From Coniochaeta sp. PMI_546 (Eukaryota; Ascomycota; Sordariomycetes; Coniochaetales; Coniochaetaceae): a DNA stretch of 64,000 bases. The number at the start of each line of letters is the position of its first letter. The stretch's first letter is position 1. Both the position numbers and the translations under genes were made by a program. The stretch lies in assembly GCA_021432605.1 (NCBI GenBank), contig MU271144.1, forward strand, positions 1,298,606-1,362,605. The letters are read 5' to 3'. The notes beneath the pieces were generated by a model. That model made no database searches. It was not told the origin of the DNA and saw nothing but the letters and a program-made list of their open reading frames with translations. Below, one piece after another: positions 43,238 to 56,432 of the stretch.

Positions 43238-43970
43238 GAAGGGCAGCAAGGAGTGCGGGTTCGCATGAGGCCTGGGCGCTTTGGAGTTGGGAGCCGCCGG
43301 CACATTTGTACACTAATGCCAAAACATTGCATAGCATGAATGGTCATGACGACACAATTTAGCGTTCTTCTCGCTTCGGAGGCGCATCCTCAATCCACTG
43401 TTCGGCCCATGTGTTACTGCAGTGCCAGATCTAGACGGGGATGACGCAGCAATGCTGCCAGTTGGCGACAGCACGACCACAATATCATTTTCACTTGTAT
43501 CGCCGACCGTTTCTGAGGATGGAGTCAGTAGGATGTGGCGCGTCACGCGTGGATTGCAATGATATTTGTCTCGACATCCAACTTCCATCTCGGCGACAAA
43601 AAAATGACGCCTCGCGCAAGTACCACCGTCAAAGATCACGCATTCACGATTCAAACAGTATCAACATGCCGGTTGTAGTGGCCGCGCGTCAAGATAATAA
43701 TCGCATGTATTTTGCAATGTCCATAAGAGGAAGAAGACACGAGGTTGAATGAAGCCTGCTAACATTGTGACACTGCAGGAGTGGGGCGGGCATCCGCGTA
43801 GAAAGATGGTAGGATTCAGGCACCAGCCGCTTTAGTCACTTAAGTATTCCATCATGGCGTTCTTTCTCATAAGAACCCATATGCAGAACACTTACCGGAG
43901 ATTCTGAAGAATGCTGTAGGGCGTTGCTATCCACTAAGAAGAGTACGACTCTATCAGTACCTTTGCACGG
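43238..43970. other. Intergenic, no gene seen
   Basis: This is the SDR 3' region and ABC transporter promoter. Short frames have no features. Confidence 0.6.
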
Positions 43971-46900
43971 ATGACCGAAGAAGACCTCTTCAAGGGGGTC
44001 ACGGCTGTGGGTGCAACGATCGGGGTTCTGCTCCTGAGCTTGCCTGCGCTCAATGCCTTCCTGGCTAAAGCTCGGATTCTGAGGGGTTATGGTCCGGTTG
44101 ACGGCCACTACGAAGACGAAGATGGAGTGGCTTCGGAAGAGTCGATCAAGGCCTATTCGGACGTTCGCCCGAGGATAGCCGTATGGCTGAGTCTGCTTGT
44201 TGGACTTGGAGCTTCGGTATTCTCGAGAGTGCTTGTATTGAGACGTAACCCACCGATCGAGGTCCAGGACAACGTGTGGGCGATCATTGTGGCATGGTCT
44301 GGTGTGGTGTCCTGGGTAAGTGCAGCCGTCGCCTTTGGAGCACAGCAGGAAGCCGTTGCTGACCTATACCATTAGTCCTTGATCTATCTACAAGCAATCT
44401 GCCTCCCCCTATACCGGTACCTGCTCAGATTCCGGCTGACGGTCTACGGGCTGTTTTCTTGCCTGGTTCTTGCAGCCGTCATAGGGTGGCAGGATGCCTA
44501 CCCAGCGTTAGGCGACTTGATGGCGCCAGAGATTCAGACAAAGGTATACAGTATCTTGTCTCTGGTTCAGCTAGCTGCAGCAGTGGCTGCCGCCTGTGCT
44601 TTCGCCAGCTTTCCTCGTCGCCCCGACGTATTCGACAACGGCAGCCTGGTCGACCAGCAATACACTGTATCTCTGCTCAAACGCGTCTCATATTCCTACA
44701 ACATGATGGTCTTCGATGTTGCTAAGGAGAGGCAGATGAAGATATCAGACCTTCCCGTCTTGGACCACACAATTCGCTCACGCAACCTGACTGCTGAGTT
44801 CCTTGCCAATCGCGGTGATGGGAAGCTATGGCGCCAACTGTTACGGGTCAATCTACTCAAGATCGCGATGCAATGGATCCTAACGATCGCGGGTTCGGTC
44901 TTGTCTCTCTTTCCTCAGCTTGTGCTGTACAAGTTTCTGCAGGCTATCGAGAGCCGCGGATATTCCAATTCGGTCGATCCATACATCTTCGTGTGGGCGT
45001 TAGGCCTGTTGTTCAGCCAGGCTGTTGGTGTCGGATTCCAGACTTGGAGCACCTGGTTTACCATCAGCCGGCTGACTACGCCAGTCATGTCCCTGCTGCA
45101 GTCATTGATATTCTCTAAGGCCATGAGGCAGTATGACACAGCAATTGCAAACCAGGATGACGGCTCAACTGATACCAAAGATCCGCACTCGGCAGAGAAG
45201 ATGAAGGAAAAGATGGTTCGACAGTCGGTAATAAACCACATGCAGTTGGATAGGTAGGTGTTGACGTGCTACACCCCGTCCGTCGCGAAATTATACTTAC
45301 TTTCTGATCAGTTCGCGTGTAACAATGTTCTTCATGTTCAACAGCCAAGTTCCACTGGCCTTCACCAACTTCTTCCTGGCTGGGGCCTTCCTCGTGCGCC
45401 TGATGGGCTGGAAGAGCGTGCTGGCGGGGGTTGCGGCCGCTGCGATCATGGCGCCCTTCAGCACGTGGTTCTCCAAAAGTTACAGTAGACTCACCATCAG
45501 CCTGATGATGTCGCGCGACAGCAAGGCAAACATGTTGACTGAAGCCCTGCAAGGCATGCGCCAGATCAAGTACTCTGGCTTGGAACGGATCTGGGAGGAC
45601 AAGATGCTCGCCAGAAGGAAGGAAGAGCTAGACAAGTATCGAACCGTGTCGCTCTGGGGTTGCCTGCTCATCTTCTTGGTGACTATGGGACCGGTGCTGC
45701 TGGCGTGTGTCACATTTTCTGTTTACGCTTGGCAGAACGGAACGCATATAAAAGCGTCCGTGATATTCACATCACTCGACTTGCTGAACCGCGTGTCTAG
45801 CTCACTTTCACTATTCCCCATGCTACAGATGTTCGTCTTGGAGGCTTGGACATCTTGTATGAGACTAGATAAGTATCTATCTCAGAAAGACAGGGAGCCG
45901 ATTGCCCAGCCAGGGCCTGTGATATCATTTGAGAAGGCCACAGTCGCATGGCCGAAAGTTGAAGACGCCGATGCTGGTCAGCCAGTAGCATCGCAGCAGC
46001 AGGACCACTCGCTTCTCAGAGATATCTCACTAGAATTTCCAGCGGGGAAACTGAGCGTCATCACCGGCAAGACTGGCTCCGGCAAGAGTCTTCTCCTTGC
46101 CGGTATCCTTGGCGAAGTCAGGCTGGTGTCCGGCAGCATCCACACACCAGATACACTCCCTGGCACGGAATCTGCTCCTGGCCCCATTGCACCCGCCGAC
46201 TGGATCATTCCGTCTTCCATGGCATTTGTTTCGCAGACACCGTGGATAGAGAGCGGTACTGTGAAGGAGAACATAACCTTTGGCTTACCATATGATGAAT
46301 CGCGGTACAAGAGGGTGCTCCACTCCTGTGCGCTGGAGAAGGATATCGAAAACCTCGTGCATGGCGAGCAGACTCAAGTTGGGCCGAAAGGAGTCACGTT
46401 GAGTGGAGGGCAAAAATGGCGCATCGCTCTTGCCCGGGCGCTCTACTCTCGCGCCGGCATTGTCATCCTTGACGATGTTCTGAGCGCCGTTGATTCACAC
46501 GTTGGGAGAGTCATTGTCAATGAGGGGCTGACCGGTGAGCTGGCTAGAGGAAGAACACGGATTCTGGCTACACACCACCCTGAGCTTGTCCTGCCACATG
46601 CGACTTATCTTATCAAACTTCGAGACGGGAGGTTGGACTCAGCTGAGCTCATTGATGTTTCCGGTACATCGTTGCTGGACCGCAGCGGCAGTAGGACTGG
46701 CTCAGAATCCCAATCACAGTCAGAGGATAACGGTGACCGAAACGGCAGCAAAACCAACGGAGCAGCTTCGTCTACGTATGCAGAAGGCAACTCGCACTCA
46801 TCTGCCCAACAAGACCAGGACGAAAAGCACGAAGCCGGCCGGGTGAAGTGGAAAGTCTACCGGGCCTACTATAAAGCAAGTGGCGCTGTTCTGTATTGGA

Positions 46901-48981
46901 CCTTTGCCTTGGGAATCCTTATATTGACTCGCGTTGCTGGAGTCACGGAAACATGGGCGCTGAAAGAGCTGTCCGAGACTGCGTCATCCGAAGTCACCGC
47001 CACTACTACCTCGACCCATGAATACCACCCCGGCCCGTCCCAAGCAGACAGCACCAAGGTCTATCTGAGTAAAGCTATCGATCCTTATACCAATGATTCC
47101 GGCCGCGGTGTTTTCTTCTGGTTGGGTCTCTATGTTGTCCTGCATATACTAGGCGGTGTCTTGCAGGCCGGCAAGATGGTTGCGAGTCTGACACTCGGGT
47201 TGAGGGCCTCGCAAGTTCTTTTCCAGCGTATGACGCATGCTGTCCTCCGGGCTCCTTTGCGCTGGACAGATACCGTACCCTCTGGTCGGGTGTTAAACCG
47301 GTTCACCTACGATATATCCACCATTGATAGTGGAGTATCGAGGGAGACGCTCGACTTTATCTCAGCCATCTTAGGCCTCGTGGTCATCATCGGGACCAGG
47401 TACGTTCGCACCTTTCGATGAGGCATCCAAAGATTTCCTTGACTGACTGCATAATACAGCTTATCCGTCTCTCCGTGGATCATCTTCTTCGGTATCATCC
47501 TCGTATTCTTCTACATCAATGTCGCTAGCAAGTACATCGTCGTCGCTCGGGAAGTCAACCGGATAAACTCCACTTCCAACTCCCCTGTGTACGACCAGTT
47601 CAGCTCAGTGCTTTCGGGCTTATCTACGATTCGAGCCTTTGGCAGGGCCGAATATTACGTGAAACGCATGCACAATCTCATCGACAACCACTCGAAGGCG
47701 AGTCTGGCCTCAATTTTCTCCTCGCTGTGGCTGTCCTTCCGTCTGGGTATGCTTGGCGTAGTGTTCGTCACAGCAGTAGCGTATGCGGTCGCTGTGGGGG
47801 GAGCAAGCGCAGCACTGGCTGGGTTCAGTCTGACTTTTGCATTCCAATATAGTGGTGCATTGGGAGGTTTACTTCAAGCCATGACGTCCTTCGAGCTGGG
47901 CTTCAACGCCGTCGAGCGTGTACTCGAATACGCTGAGATGGAGACGGAGCCCGAAGGCGGAGCTGATCCACCGGCGGCGTGGCCTACTGAGGGGAATGTC
48001 GAGGTTGAACACTTGACGGTCAGCTATGCCGAGGACCTCCCGGACGTGTTGAAGGACTTGAACTTCACCATCAAGGCAGGGGAACGCGTCGGGGTAGTCG
48101 GACGGACTGGAGCCGGCAAGTCCACTCTGGCCGCTGTTCTGTTCCGGCTCGTGGAGCCCAAGACGGGTTCTGTGCGAATTGACAATATCGACATCTCGAC
48201 GCTGAAGCTTGATCAGCTCCGCAGCCGACTGGCTATCATCCCTCAGGACCCCTTTCTCTTCTCGGGCACTCTACGGTCCAACCTGGACATGGAAGGGCTT
48301 CACGACGACTACGCGTTGCTTCAGGCTCTACAACGCGTCCTCCTAGTCGATCAAGACAACGACGATTCCGAATCGTCAGCCGCTCACGCCCCTGTCCACG
48401 ACTCAGCAGGCAACGGACCATCGCCTAGCGTCCCGTCTCCGAGCACACCCGTTCCTCTTTATCCTTCAGACGCAGCCACACCCACCACAAACACAAACAT
48501 TTTCACAAACCTCTCCCACCCGATCACATCCGGCGGCGCCAACCTGTCCCAAGGCCAGCGCCAGCTCTGCTGCCTCGCTCGCGCTCTACTCAGGCGGCCG
48601 AAGCTGATCGTACTCGATGAGGCGACCTCGGCCGTTGATCAAGCCACCGACGCCGCGATCCAGATATCCCTCAGACGCGAGTTCGCGGGCTGCACCGTCC
48701 TCGTCGTGGCCCATAGACTTTCGACCGTTGCCGACTTTGACAGGTTGCTGGTGCTTGATGGCGGGCGGGTGGCGGAGATGGGGACACCGGAGGAACTGCT
48801 GAGGAGGGGAATGGAGATCGAGGAAGGTGCGGCTGATCGTGATGGTCAGAGGCAGGCTGGAACGGACACGGGGGTGTACGATGGTACTGGCGCCTTCTGG
48901 GAGTTGGTCAAGAAGAGTGCTGAGAAGGAGAAGTTGGTTGGGATGATCCTTGGGAAAGATAGTGAAGCTGTTTCTTCCTGA
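43971..48981 (+). CDS. Full-length ABC transporter, ABCC (MRP) family
   Basis: ABCC exporters pump conjugates, drugs or metabolites across the plasma or vacuolar membrane. Four exons: 43971-44315, 44376-45253, 45312-47399 and 47460-48981; total 1610 aa. Two half-transporters are present. NBD1 has Walker A GKTGSGKS (about residue 659), signature LSGGQKWRIALARAL (about 770) and Walker B VILDDVLSAVDS (about 793). NBD2 has GRTGAGKS (about 1318), LSQGQRQLCCLARALL (about 1464) and LIVLDEATSAVD (about 1485). NBD1 lacks the catalytic Glu after Walker B (LDD), usual for ABCC. A Ser/Pro/Thr-rich insertion lies between the Q-loop and signature of NBD2 (about residues 1400-1450). The linker between halves is Ser/Gly-rich. 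The substrate is unknown. All exon joins keep frame. Confidence 0.9.
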
Positions 48982-51900
48982 GATGTTTATCCTCCCTTTC
49001 TTTCTTTCGTTCGTTTTTGCGTGGAGGGTTTCCCGCCTCATGCTTGTCTATTCATCTGCTATATACCCCCTTGTCTGATGGCTCTCTTCCTTTGCGAAGG
49101 TCTTGAGAGTTGTTAAACTTGAAACTGTGGCCAGCTGCCCCTGTGGAAGACATAGGGGCTAGGGATAAAAATTGCAACCACAGTTCACAGTCCCTTAGCG
49201 ATGCCTTTTGAAGTTCTGGAGTACTCCCATATCAAGGTTGATGGCAATCAGGGATCAAGAACGCATGGAGGGACCGTAGCGGAAGGTAATGCATCTGCTG
49301 GGTATGTTGGGTGTGAAGAATCTGGCATTTTGAGCCATCGAAGAGACGGAGGCGTGCTGTGGTTCCTTCTCCAGCGACATCATCAACTTTGAGCGAGTCT
49401 ATACGTCGTCGTTCTATCTGGGATGGACCTTCAAAGAAGATATTTCCACTCGATATGTGGAAAGTAGACAGGCCTACCAGGTAGAAAGCAAATTACGTTC
49501 CTTCGAGTGCCTGGTCAACATATGAACTCGCCAAATATCACCATCCTGCCATTACCAGGCGAGAAAGAAGCTTGTGTTGGCCAGGGGCCTAGCCAGGTAC
49601 TAGACTCGTCAGAGAAGCAGGAAACTCCTCCTCCAGCAGAGCATTTTCGGAAGCCTTGCCACTTCTGCATCACCATGTATTCTCCACTGACGAGCGCTAG
49701 CGTGGGAACCCTGGTTACAAGCTCCCAAGGGGAAACATGACAGGCCGACTGGTGTTGTCTTTTGACGTTTTCAGACTTGAATGTCAAGGGGCGGTGAGAA
49801 GACGCTGTCGTAACAAAGCCAGAGTCCCTTGTGTCTGCAGGGTCCCGAGCTATCTTAGTGAGCACCTAAAATACCTTGAGGCAGGCCGCAGTAGTCAAGG
49901 TAGGGTACATTCTTGAAGATCATCTTTCAGCGGATTCAACACTGCAGATAAGTTGTCTACCTACCATACCTACACGTGCAGTGGTGTTTCTAGATGAAAG
50001 AGATCTGATCAAGATGCAACCAGCATGAACTTCAGGTGCCACCTCGATGACTTTCCTCAGCCGGACATGGCGAAGAAAACATTTACTGCAGAAAGTGCTT
50101 CAAAAAGCTGTGGCAGGGATCAGGGGTTTGTTCAGGTGTGCATGTACAGCGTGGGAGGGTGCTTATTGGTCAATTGTTGCAACGGTTAATTAAACCCATG
50201 CTCAAGTTTCGCGTCTTTTACGCGTCTTTTTTGCGCGTCTAGACGCGACTGACCCCGCCAAGTTGAGGTACTTCCTCTGGCTGTGATGTGAAGATGACGA
50301 ACTTGGGAGGCGCTGGCACAACCCACCACATGGTCTTCAATTTAGTTAAACAATCTATGTATAAGGTATCAAATCGTCCTGCTGACCGGGAAATTCGAGT
50401 ATGATGGTTGCAATCAGATTCAATTGAGGCGCCGTGTGCTTACCATCCCACTCATCTGTGTGTGATGAGCTGCCGCGGTGGATATCCCAGGCGTCTTGCG
50501 GTGACGCAGCTTATCGCCGTGCATCTGCAAGTCCGTTTTGCGCTTACGAAGCTAGAGCGTGAGCGTCTTGCGGCAATCGAGATCGCGGGCCTTCCCTCGT
50601 GGGAAATCCGGAGGGGGCCGAGCAAGTTGTGGCCGCCCGTCAGCAGATACAGTTCTGATTATTTCCCGCGGCAGTATCTCGTTGCGTCACCAGGTTCGCG
50701 CAACTGATGGTATGTTGCCCAAGAAATCCTACACACCATCTTGATGGGCATCATGCGCGTGGCATCGAGATGAGCCTAGTGTGAAGGTGTTGAAGACTGA
50801 GACTTCGAGCAATATCGTTCAATCATCTCGCCATCCTTTAAGGAAGGCATCGGCGATCTAGGCTATGAAGGAGGGACAATCCGGCAGTTTAGGGTATCCC
50901 AGATCGAAGATCTGGAGAGTTGAGCGGCCAGGTAGTGGGAGGACAGAGTCAAGATGACAGACAGACAACATGTCCTTCCACTTTGCCATCTCGCTCGAAT
51001 AATGATGGCAGGGCTTCTGGTGTAGCTGGTGACACTGCATGTCTGCTAACCAGGCCCGGCGGCTTGCTATTATCTGGGATATTTACCGGGCAGCCGTTAT
51101 CCGAACGAGCCGGAGTACTTCAGCACTACCTCCAATGTGCGACCTCTGGGAGTCTTCAGGTCACTGTGAGCGAGATAGGAGGGAGCCATGGTCATGGACT
51201 CGAGAAGTGTCAGCAAAAGCCTCCCTTGGGGTTTCGACTCCCTTGACTTTTGACCTAATGATCAATACGAAGCTGTCGAGTATCGTAAAGGGGTTTCCAT
51301 AGTGACCAGAAGCGTCTTTCTATCCCTAAGCAAAGGGAAGGCCAACCCCCCTCAAACCGAGGGACACACTGATGTATCCGTTCTTGACCCCGTGTCTCAG
51401 TTGTGGTGTCCTCATCACGGCACACTTGCGATCATTTTGAGATCGGCCGAGACAACGCAAGGCACAAAATGCGCACGATCCGCAGCGGCATCAGGTACCT
51501 AAACTTGGACACTACTACGTACTTCACAATACACAAGCAGACAAGGTACTGTACATACTATGGTAGTAGTGTACTGTGATAAAGTGCTTGCAGCATTATG
51601 GAGCGTTGGGCACGTTCTAGCCGGTGCAGGAAGGACCCCCTAGCGGTCAGAGCTTTACGGCAGGAGCCAATGAACATCTCCGAGCGTCAACAGGGATGTC
51701 TCAGTGAGGGAAAGAGCAACCTGGAAAGGACGGGGGGCTAACTGGGCTAGGCAGAGCTGGCAGAGCTAGCAGGGCTAGGGAGGCCCGTCATGTGGGACCT
51801 GGATCGACCTTTGACTGGAGCGAAACCCTTTGCGCACTCATGACCGCACAGGGAACTCAGGGAACGTACCCTTATTAGGCGCATTAATTCTTCTGCCACC

Positions 51901-52293
51901 CCCAGCATCTCCCCAGTCATTGACTTCAGCATTCCAACTCCCGCTTCCCTCCGAACTCACCGCAAACTTTCACCTCCCACCGACACACCTCTCACCTGTT
52001 GCGCCAACGCGAACAGTTACACGGATACTGTCAAGCAAAGCGTCAGAGATACAACACCTATCAACAACAGTGTGCTGTCTTCTCACCCTTTGCGCCAACC
52101 TAAAACGTTTTGCGCTCTGACAGCGTCTTTGTTCGAGTTTCTGTCGCAAGGGGTGCTCGCTCCAGGCTACAAACACCAGAACGTCAACACGACTTATCTT
52201 GCTGCATCATCTAACGCGCTAACGCCCTGCTATCCCATATTCCAAGGAGTCAACATCTCCCGGGCACGCTACGCCTCTGCGCTCTCCGCAAAC
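48982..52293. other. 3.3 kb without a recognisable gene
   Basis: No domain-bearing frame was found on either strand. Small frames such as 49507-49740 and 50408-50707 (plus) have no resemblance to known proteins. The palindrome CGCGTCTAGACGCG occurs at 50234-50247. From about 51880 the plus strand is C-rich and looks like the leader of the Myb-like gene; an open extension from 52072 belongs to this. The region may hold lineage-specific or non-coding transcripts. Confidence 0.5.
50234..50247. repeat. Palindrome CGCGTCTAGACGCG (second copy)
   Basis: This 14-bp perfect palindrome matches the one at 10378-10391 in the MPH1 promoter exactly; with the flanking G, 15 bases match. It is preceded here by ACGCGT and CGCGTC words, so the area is dense in MCB-like elements, although no gene was recognised beside it. 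Confidence 0.75.
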
Positions 52294-53163
52294 ATGTTGC
52301 TCCCATCGGCTTTGTCTTGCGACTCGTCGCATTCGTCGCAACCACCACTCACACGGCTACAGTCCGCCCTCTTCGCTTCACCACCAGTCAGCCCGCCGCA
52401 ACTCTCTGCGCATAATGCCATCGACAGCATCTTCACCACATGCCGCTCTCTACAGGCGCTTCTGGCGGCGCCGGCACCACTTTCCGGACCGACTACACCA
52501 CCGAGATCGCACTCGCAGCTCCCGACACCCCCCATGGCCCACACGCCGTCCCCAATGAAGCTGCGCCTGCGCTCCCACAGGACTTCCGACACCGCTGGTC
52601 TCGGCATCAGCGCAGACAATCCCGTCAAGGCGCGCAAGAAGGTGGTCAAGCGGTCGGCGCCGGCGCGCGGTCCCAACAAGCGTCGTCGTGGGACTGACGA
52701 CGACATGGGCCGCGACGACGAGGACATCGAGAGCGACCTGGATATTATGAACAACGAGGACCCCGAGATGGAGACAACCGAGGAGCTGGCACGTCCAGCG
52801 ACGCCCAAGCGCGCGCGCATTGCCCCAGAGATCATACCGCTTGGCTTGGAGCGATCGGACTTCCACACACTCCACGCCAATGGAGGTGGTCTTTTCGGAG
52901 AAGGTCCAGAAGCGCAGAGAGAGGGTAGCGACGTGGTCGTGGAAGCGGACGGAGAGAAGTGGAGCACAGAAGATGACCGCATCCTGGTGGAGCTGGTGCT
53001 CGAGAAGCTTAAACTCAGCAAATCGGACTGGCAAGACTGCGCGCGGAGCCTAGGCAAAGATCGTTCCAGCCTCGGCCGGAGGTGGAAGAGCCTCATGATC
53101 AACGGCGACGTCGGGCTCAAGAGGAGTAGTAGGCGGTCCAAGATCCATGGGACCTGGAGGTGA
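52294..53163 (+). CDS. Myb/SANT-like DNA-binding protein
   Basis: The C-terminal end holds a Myb/SANT-like helix bundle, KWSTEDDRILVELVLEKLKL followed by SDWQDCARSLGKDRSSLGRRW, with three helices and regularly spaced tryptophans (KW, DW, RW). A basic tail, RSSRRSKIHGTW, follows. Upstream are an Ala/Pro-rich stretch, nuclear-signal-like PNKRRRGTDDD and acidic DDEDIESDLDI. I place the start at 52294 (MLLPSALSCDSSHSS), giving 289 aa. An open extension from 52072 adds 74 residues of leader-like composition and may or may not be translated. The gene is intronless. It is likely a nuclear factor of unknown targets. Confidence 0.72.
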   Translation: MLLPSALSCDSSHSSQPPLTRLQSALFASPPVSPPQLSAHNAIDSIFTTCRSLQALLAAPAPLSGPTTPPRSHSQLPTPPMAHTPSPMKLRLRSHRTSDTAGLGISADNPVKARKKVVKRSAPARGPNKRRRGTDDDMGRDDEDIESDLDIMNNEDPEMETTEELARPATPKRARIAPEIIPLGLERSDFHTLHANGGGLFGEGPEAQREGSDVVVEADGEKWSTEDDRILVELVLEKLKLSKSDWQDCARSLGKDRSSLGRRWKSLMINGDVGLKRSSRRSKIHGTWR

Positions 53164-54699
53164 TCGCTAATGAAGCTTCATGCTTCTTCTGTTCTTCTTG
53201 TTGGTTAACATCGGTTGCGCTACACGGTGTACTGCTTCCCCTTTACTAGGACGCTGGGTACGGATGGAGTTTGGTTGGGCTTTGTGGACTATGCCCCGGT
53301 TTTGCCTTGGTCGGGTTTTGGGCTGCGGTTGGTTATTGATATCCCCATACTGCTTCAGCGTCACACGCTTGAATGCTGTTTCTAATTCTTTGTTCATATT
53401 CTGTACGATGTAGTCTGTTGTGCGCTACGAAAATAAACCTATCTCAATTACCGTCCAGAGTTCTCGCTATCGTACGTTCTGCTACTGGTTTGCACCTCAG
53501 GACATCACCACTTGATACGATGACAACCATCAATCACTGCTCAAGCCCGGCCTTCTCAGGCCATTCGTGTGGCGCACCTACCTAGATCTACTCTTGATGA
53601 TCCCTAGACTTGATGATGTCTTGATGTCTCACCCAGGCTCCTATGCGCTGGGACTGCCCAAATGCCCCATCTGACGCTAAGGCCTAGATCTGATGCGAAC
53701 ATGCCTCCCTTACATACACACTTGGTAGTCTAGACATACATCGTACCACCAACAGACGGAACTTGATTCATCCTATAACGAGCACCCCGCCACAGCCGAG
53801 TGAGGGGTGTTGGCACATCGGCCTTGTTTCCCCCAAGACTATAATGCAAGTCATAATGAAACAGAAACCGGGATACCTCCTGTATGAGAAGACCGGGCAC
53901 CGACCACCCTCTTTCCACCTTCCTGTGTCCTTCCCTGCTTGAATAATCGATTACACTCTCATTGTCGTTAGTTTCTCCCTGCTCGTCTCGTAGCCTCGTA
54001 ACTGATCATGCCACCGTGGGCGGGAAGGTCACCCATGTCTCATCCCTCTCCTCCCTTTCCCGCTGATAAGCTCTGATCTTCCCTTCCCGCCCGCTCAATC
54101 ACTACGCTTGCATGGAAGCGAGGGGGACACGGATCGAGCGTTCGCATGATGCGGGGGAGACAAAAAGGGGGGGGATCAATGACCCGTCGTTCGTCCTGAG
54201 GATGCGAGGATAGGCAGATAAGCTAGCTTTTGGCGGCGCCCCGTGTCTTAATGGTCAAGGGGAGGTCAAGTATATTTAGGTTGGCATGTAAGGCACGGCA
54301 CGGATTCGCAATGTCTTGAGCGGGAAGTGGATCGTCATGGCTCTGGTGCGGCACAGTTGTCCCTCCCCAACGAGAGACAGGATTTACCCTATGCTTGTGG
54401 ATGCCCCTTACTTACCATAGTAGTGAACCACTGTGCATTTGGATGGAAAGGGAGGTGATAAAACACTACAGGTCACGTAATGCTGCCCATGGACGGCGCT
54501 ATCAATGTGAGACGACGAGACAATTGGTGTGTAGAAGTAGTTTCTCTTTCTCCCGGTCAGTCAAGTATCCTGTTCCCGCGTGCAATCCATTCAAGCGCCG
54601 ATATCCATATCCCAGAAGCCAGACCACGCCTTGCTCGAGCGCTTCCACTCAGTAAACAATGTTTGTATATAAGACTAATACAGTGGTGCATCAACATCA
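53164..54699. other. Intergenic between converging genes, no gene seen
   Basis: This contains the 3' regions of the Myb-like gene (plus) and the P450 gene (minus). It has C/T- and G-rich low-complexity patches (for example near 54100-54175) but no recognisable coding region. Confidence 0.55.
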
Positions 54700-56432
54700 T
54701 CACCAGCCATCCAGGACCGTAGCCTTGACCCACAGGCCGTTCGCCGGCCTCGCCGTAATGATCCCCTTGATCTTCATTTTATCCTCGTCCAGCTCCTCCT
54801 CATTCTTCAACTCGAACTTGAACCTCCCCACCCACGTGGCCAGCAGACACGCAAACTCCGCCTTCGCGAAGCCCTGCCCGATACAGCTCCTCGGCCCGTG
54901 GAAGAAGGTCAAGAACGCGTAGTTGCTCGTCGCGTGGCCCGAGGCGGCGCCCTTGTCCCCCTCGAAGTAGGGCAGCCACCTGTCCGGGTTGAACTTGCCC
55001 GCGTCCGGCCCCCACAGGGCCTGGGACCGGTTGATCGCCTGGGGCACGATCATGATCCTCGTCCCCTTGGGCACGTGCTGGTCGCAGATGGTCGTGTCCA
55101 CGGCCGATACGCGGGCCGACATCGGCGCCGGCGGTAGGTACCGGAGCGACTCGTTGCACACTGCGTTGAGGTACGGCATGTGGTCGATGTCTAGGGCCGA
55201 CACGGTCGAGGACGCGTTGTCCAGCGAGGGTAGCCGGGAGCGGACCTCCTCACGCAGGCGGTCCTGGATCTCGGGATGTAGGCACAGCATGTAGATCGTC
55301 CAGGTCATGGCCGTGGCCGTCGTCTCGTGGCCGGCTGCCAGGAATGTCATGAGCTGGTCCACAAGATTCTCGTCCGTGAACCCGCCCGATTCCAAGGCTA
55401 CGGACAAGATGTCGAGGTCCTCTAGCGCCTTGTTGGCGAGCTTCTGCTTCTTCTCCGTGATAAGATCGCGGCACAAATCACGGATGGTGTTGGAGGCGAG
55501 CTGGATGGTCGAGTTGCGTTTGACCGGGAGCACGTTGACGACCCATCCAGGTAGGAGGAGCTGGAGCATGCCCAAGAGCTGTGCTTGCGGTGTCGGCTTG
55601 AAGAGGGTGTTGTACGTCTTGGCGAGGTCGTTGTCCGGGTCCTTGGTGGCGCCAAAGTCACGCCCCAAGCCGGTGACGCCGATGATGTCCAGCGTCATTC
55701 TTGAAGCCCAGTCGCTAATCTCCAAGACGGCCGTCTTTGGCGGCAGTTTCTCCTCGTCCGGACCTAGCTGAGCCTCTGCGGCTCCCGCGAGGACTTTCTC
55801 CGCCATTATCAGCGCACCCTCACGAGACATGTCCCAGAAGATGGGAACAAGATCTTTGACATGCCGGAAGGCGAAAGCGGGGAGCAGATTGCGGCGCTGG
55901 TGCTTGTGCTCTTCTCCTTCGGCGAGAAAGAGCCCGATACCGAGGAGGCGTCCGAGACCCGTTATGAATTCCGAGGGCTTGGTGAAGTCATAGTTTTTCG
56001 TGACGAGGACGTCCTTGAGCGCCTGCGGCGACACGGGGATAAGACGCTCCTGATTGAAGATGCCGAGGAATCTGATGAGCCCATTGTTTGGAATCGAGTT
56101 GGTCCTATACACGTAACAATGAGCCGAACTCTTAATGATGCACCCGACGATCGGTGTCTATCTTACCACTCAAGCATCGGCCCTCCCGGTCTCTCCGCCA
56201 CTATCCTCTTCCATTGCCCCATAAACCATGCATTACCTGATGGTTCTGGGAGGCCAACGAGTGGCGAGAAGAACTTAGGATAGAGTATGACCGCCCATAT
56301 AGCGAAGCCCAGGAATTGTACGGCCCATGCTGCCAGAAAGTTGCCCAAGAACCCAGATACTGATTTGCTAGATGTGACAAAGTACGCGTATACGAGAGCT
56401 ATAGCAGTTACGGCGTGCCAACGAGAGCTCAT
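54700..56432 (-). CDS. Cytochrome P450 monooxygenase
   Basis: P450s oxidise lipids or secondary metabolites with NADPH-P450 reductase in the ER. Two exons: 56432-56167 and 56104-54700, giving 556 aa. The first exon encodes membrane anchors (AITAIALVYAYFV-like and FLAAWAVQFLGFAIWAVILY). Motifs: I-helix AGHETT, K-helix ESLR, NPDRW, and the haem loop FHGPRSCIGQGFA with Cys496 as thiolate ligand. All active-site parts are intact. The join MLEW-TNSIPNNG uses a GTAAGA donor and TATAG acceptor. The family and substrate cannot be fixed from sequence. It is divergent from the MarR-GNAT gene, with about 970 bp between. Confidence 0.9.

Noticed and set aside
51200-51260. TTTCGACTCCC resembling a tRNA T-arm
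   Set aside because: The stem does not pair over five bases and no acceptor, D or anticodon arm is present. No tRNA was found anywhere in the window.
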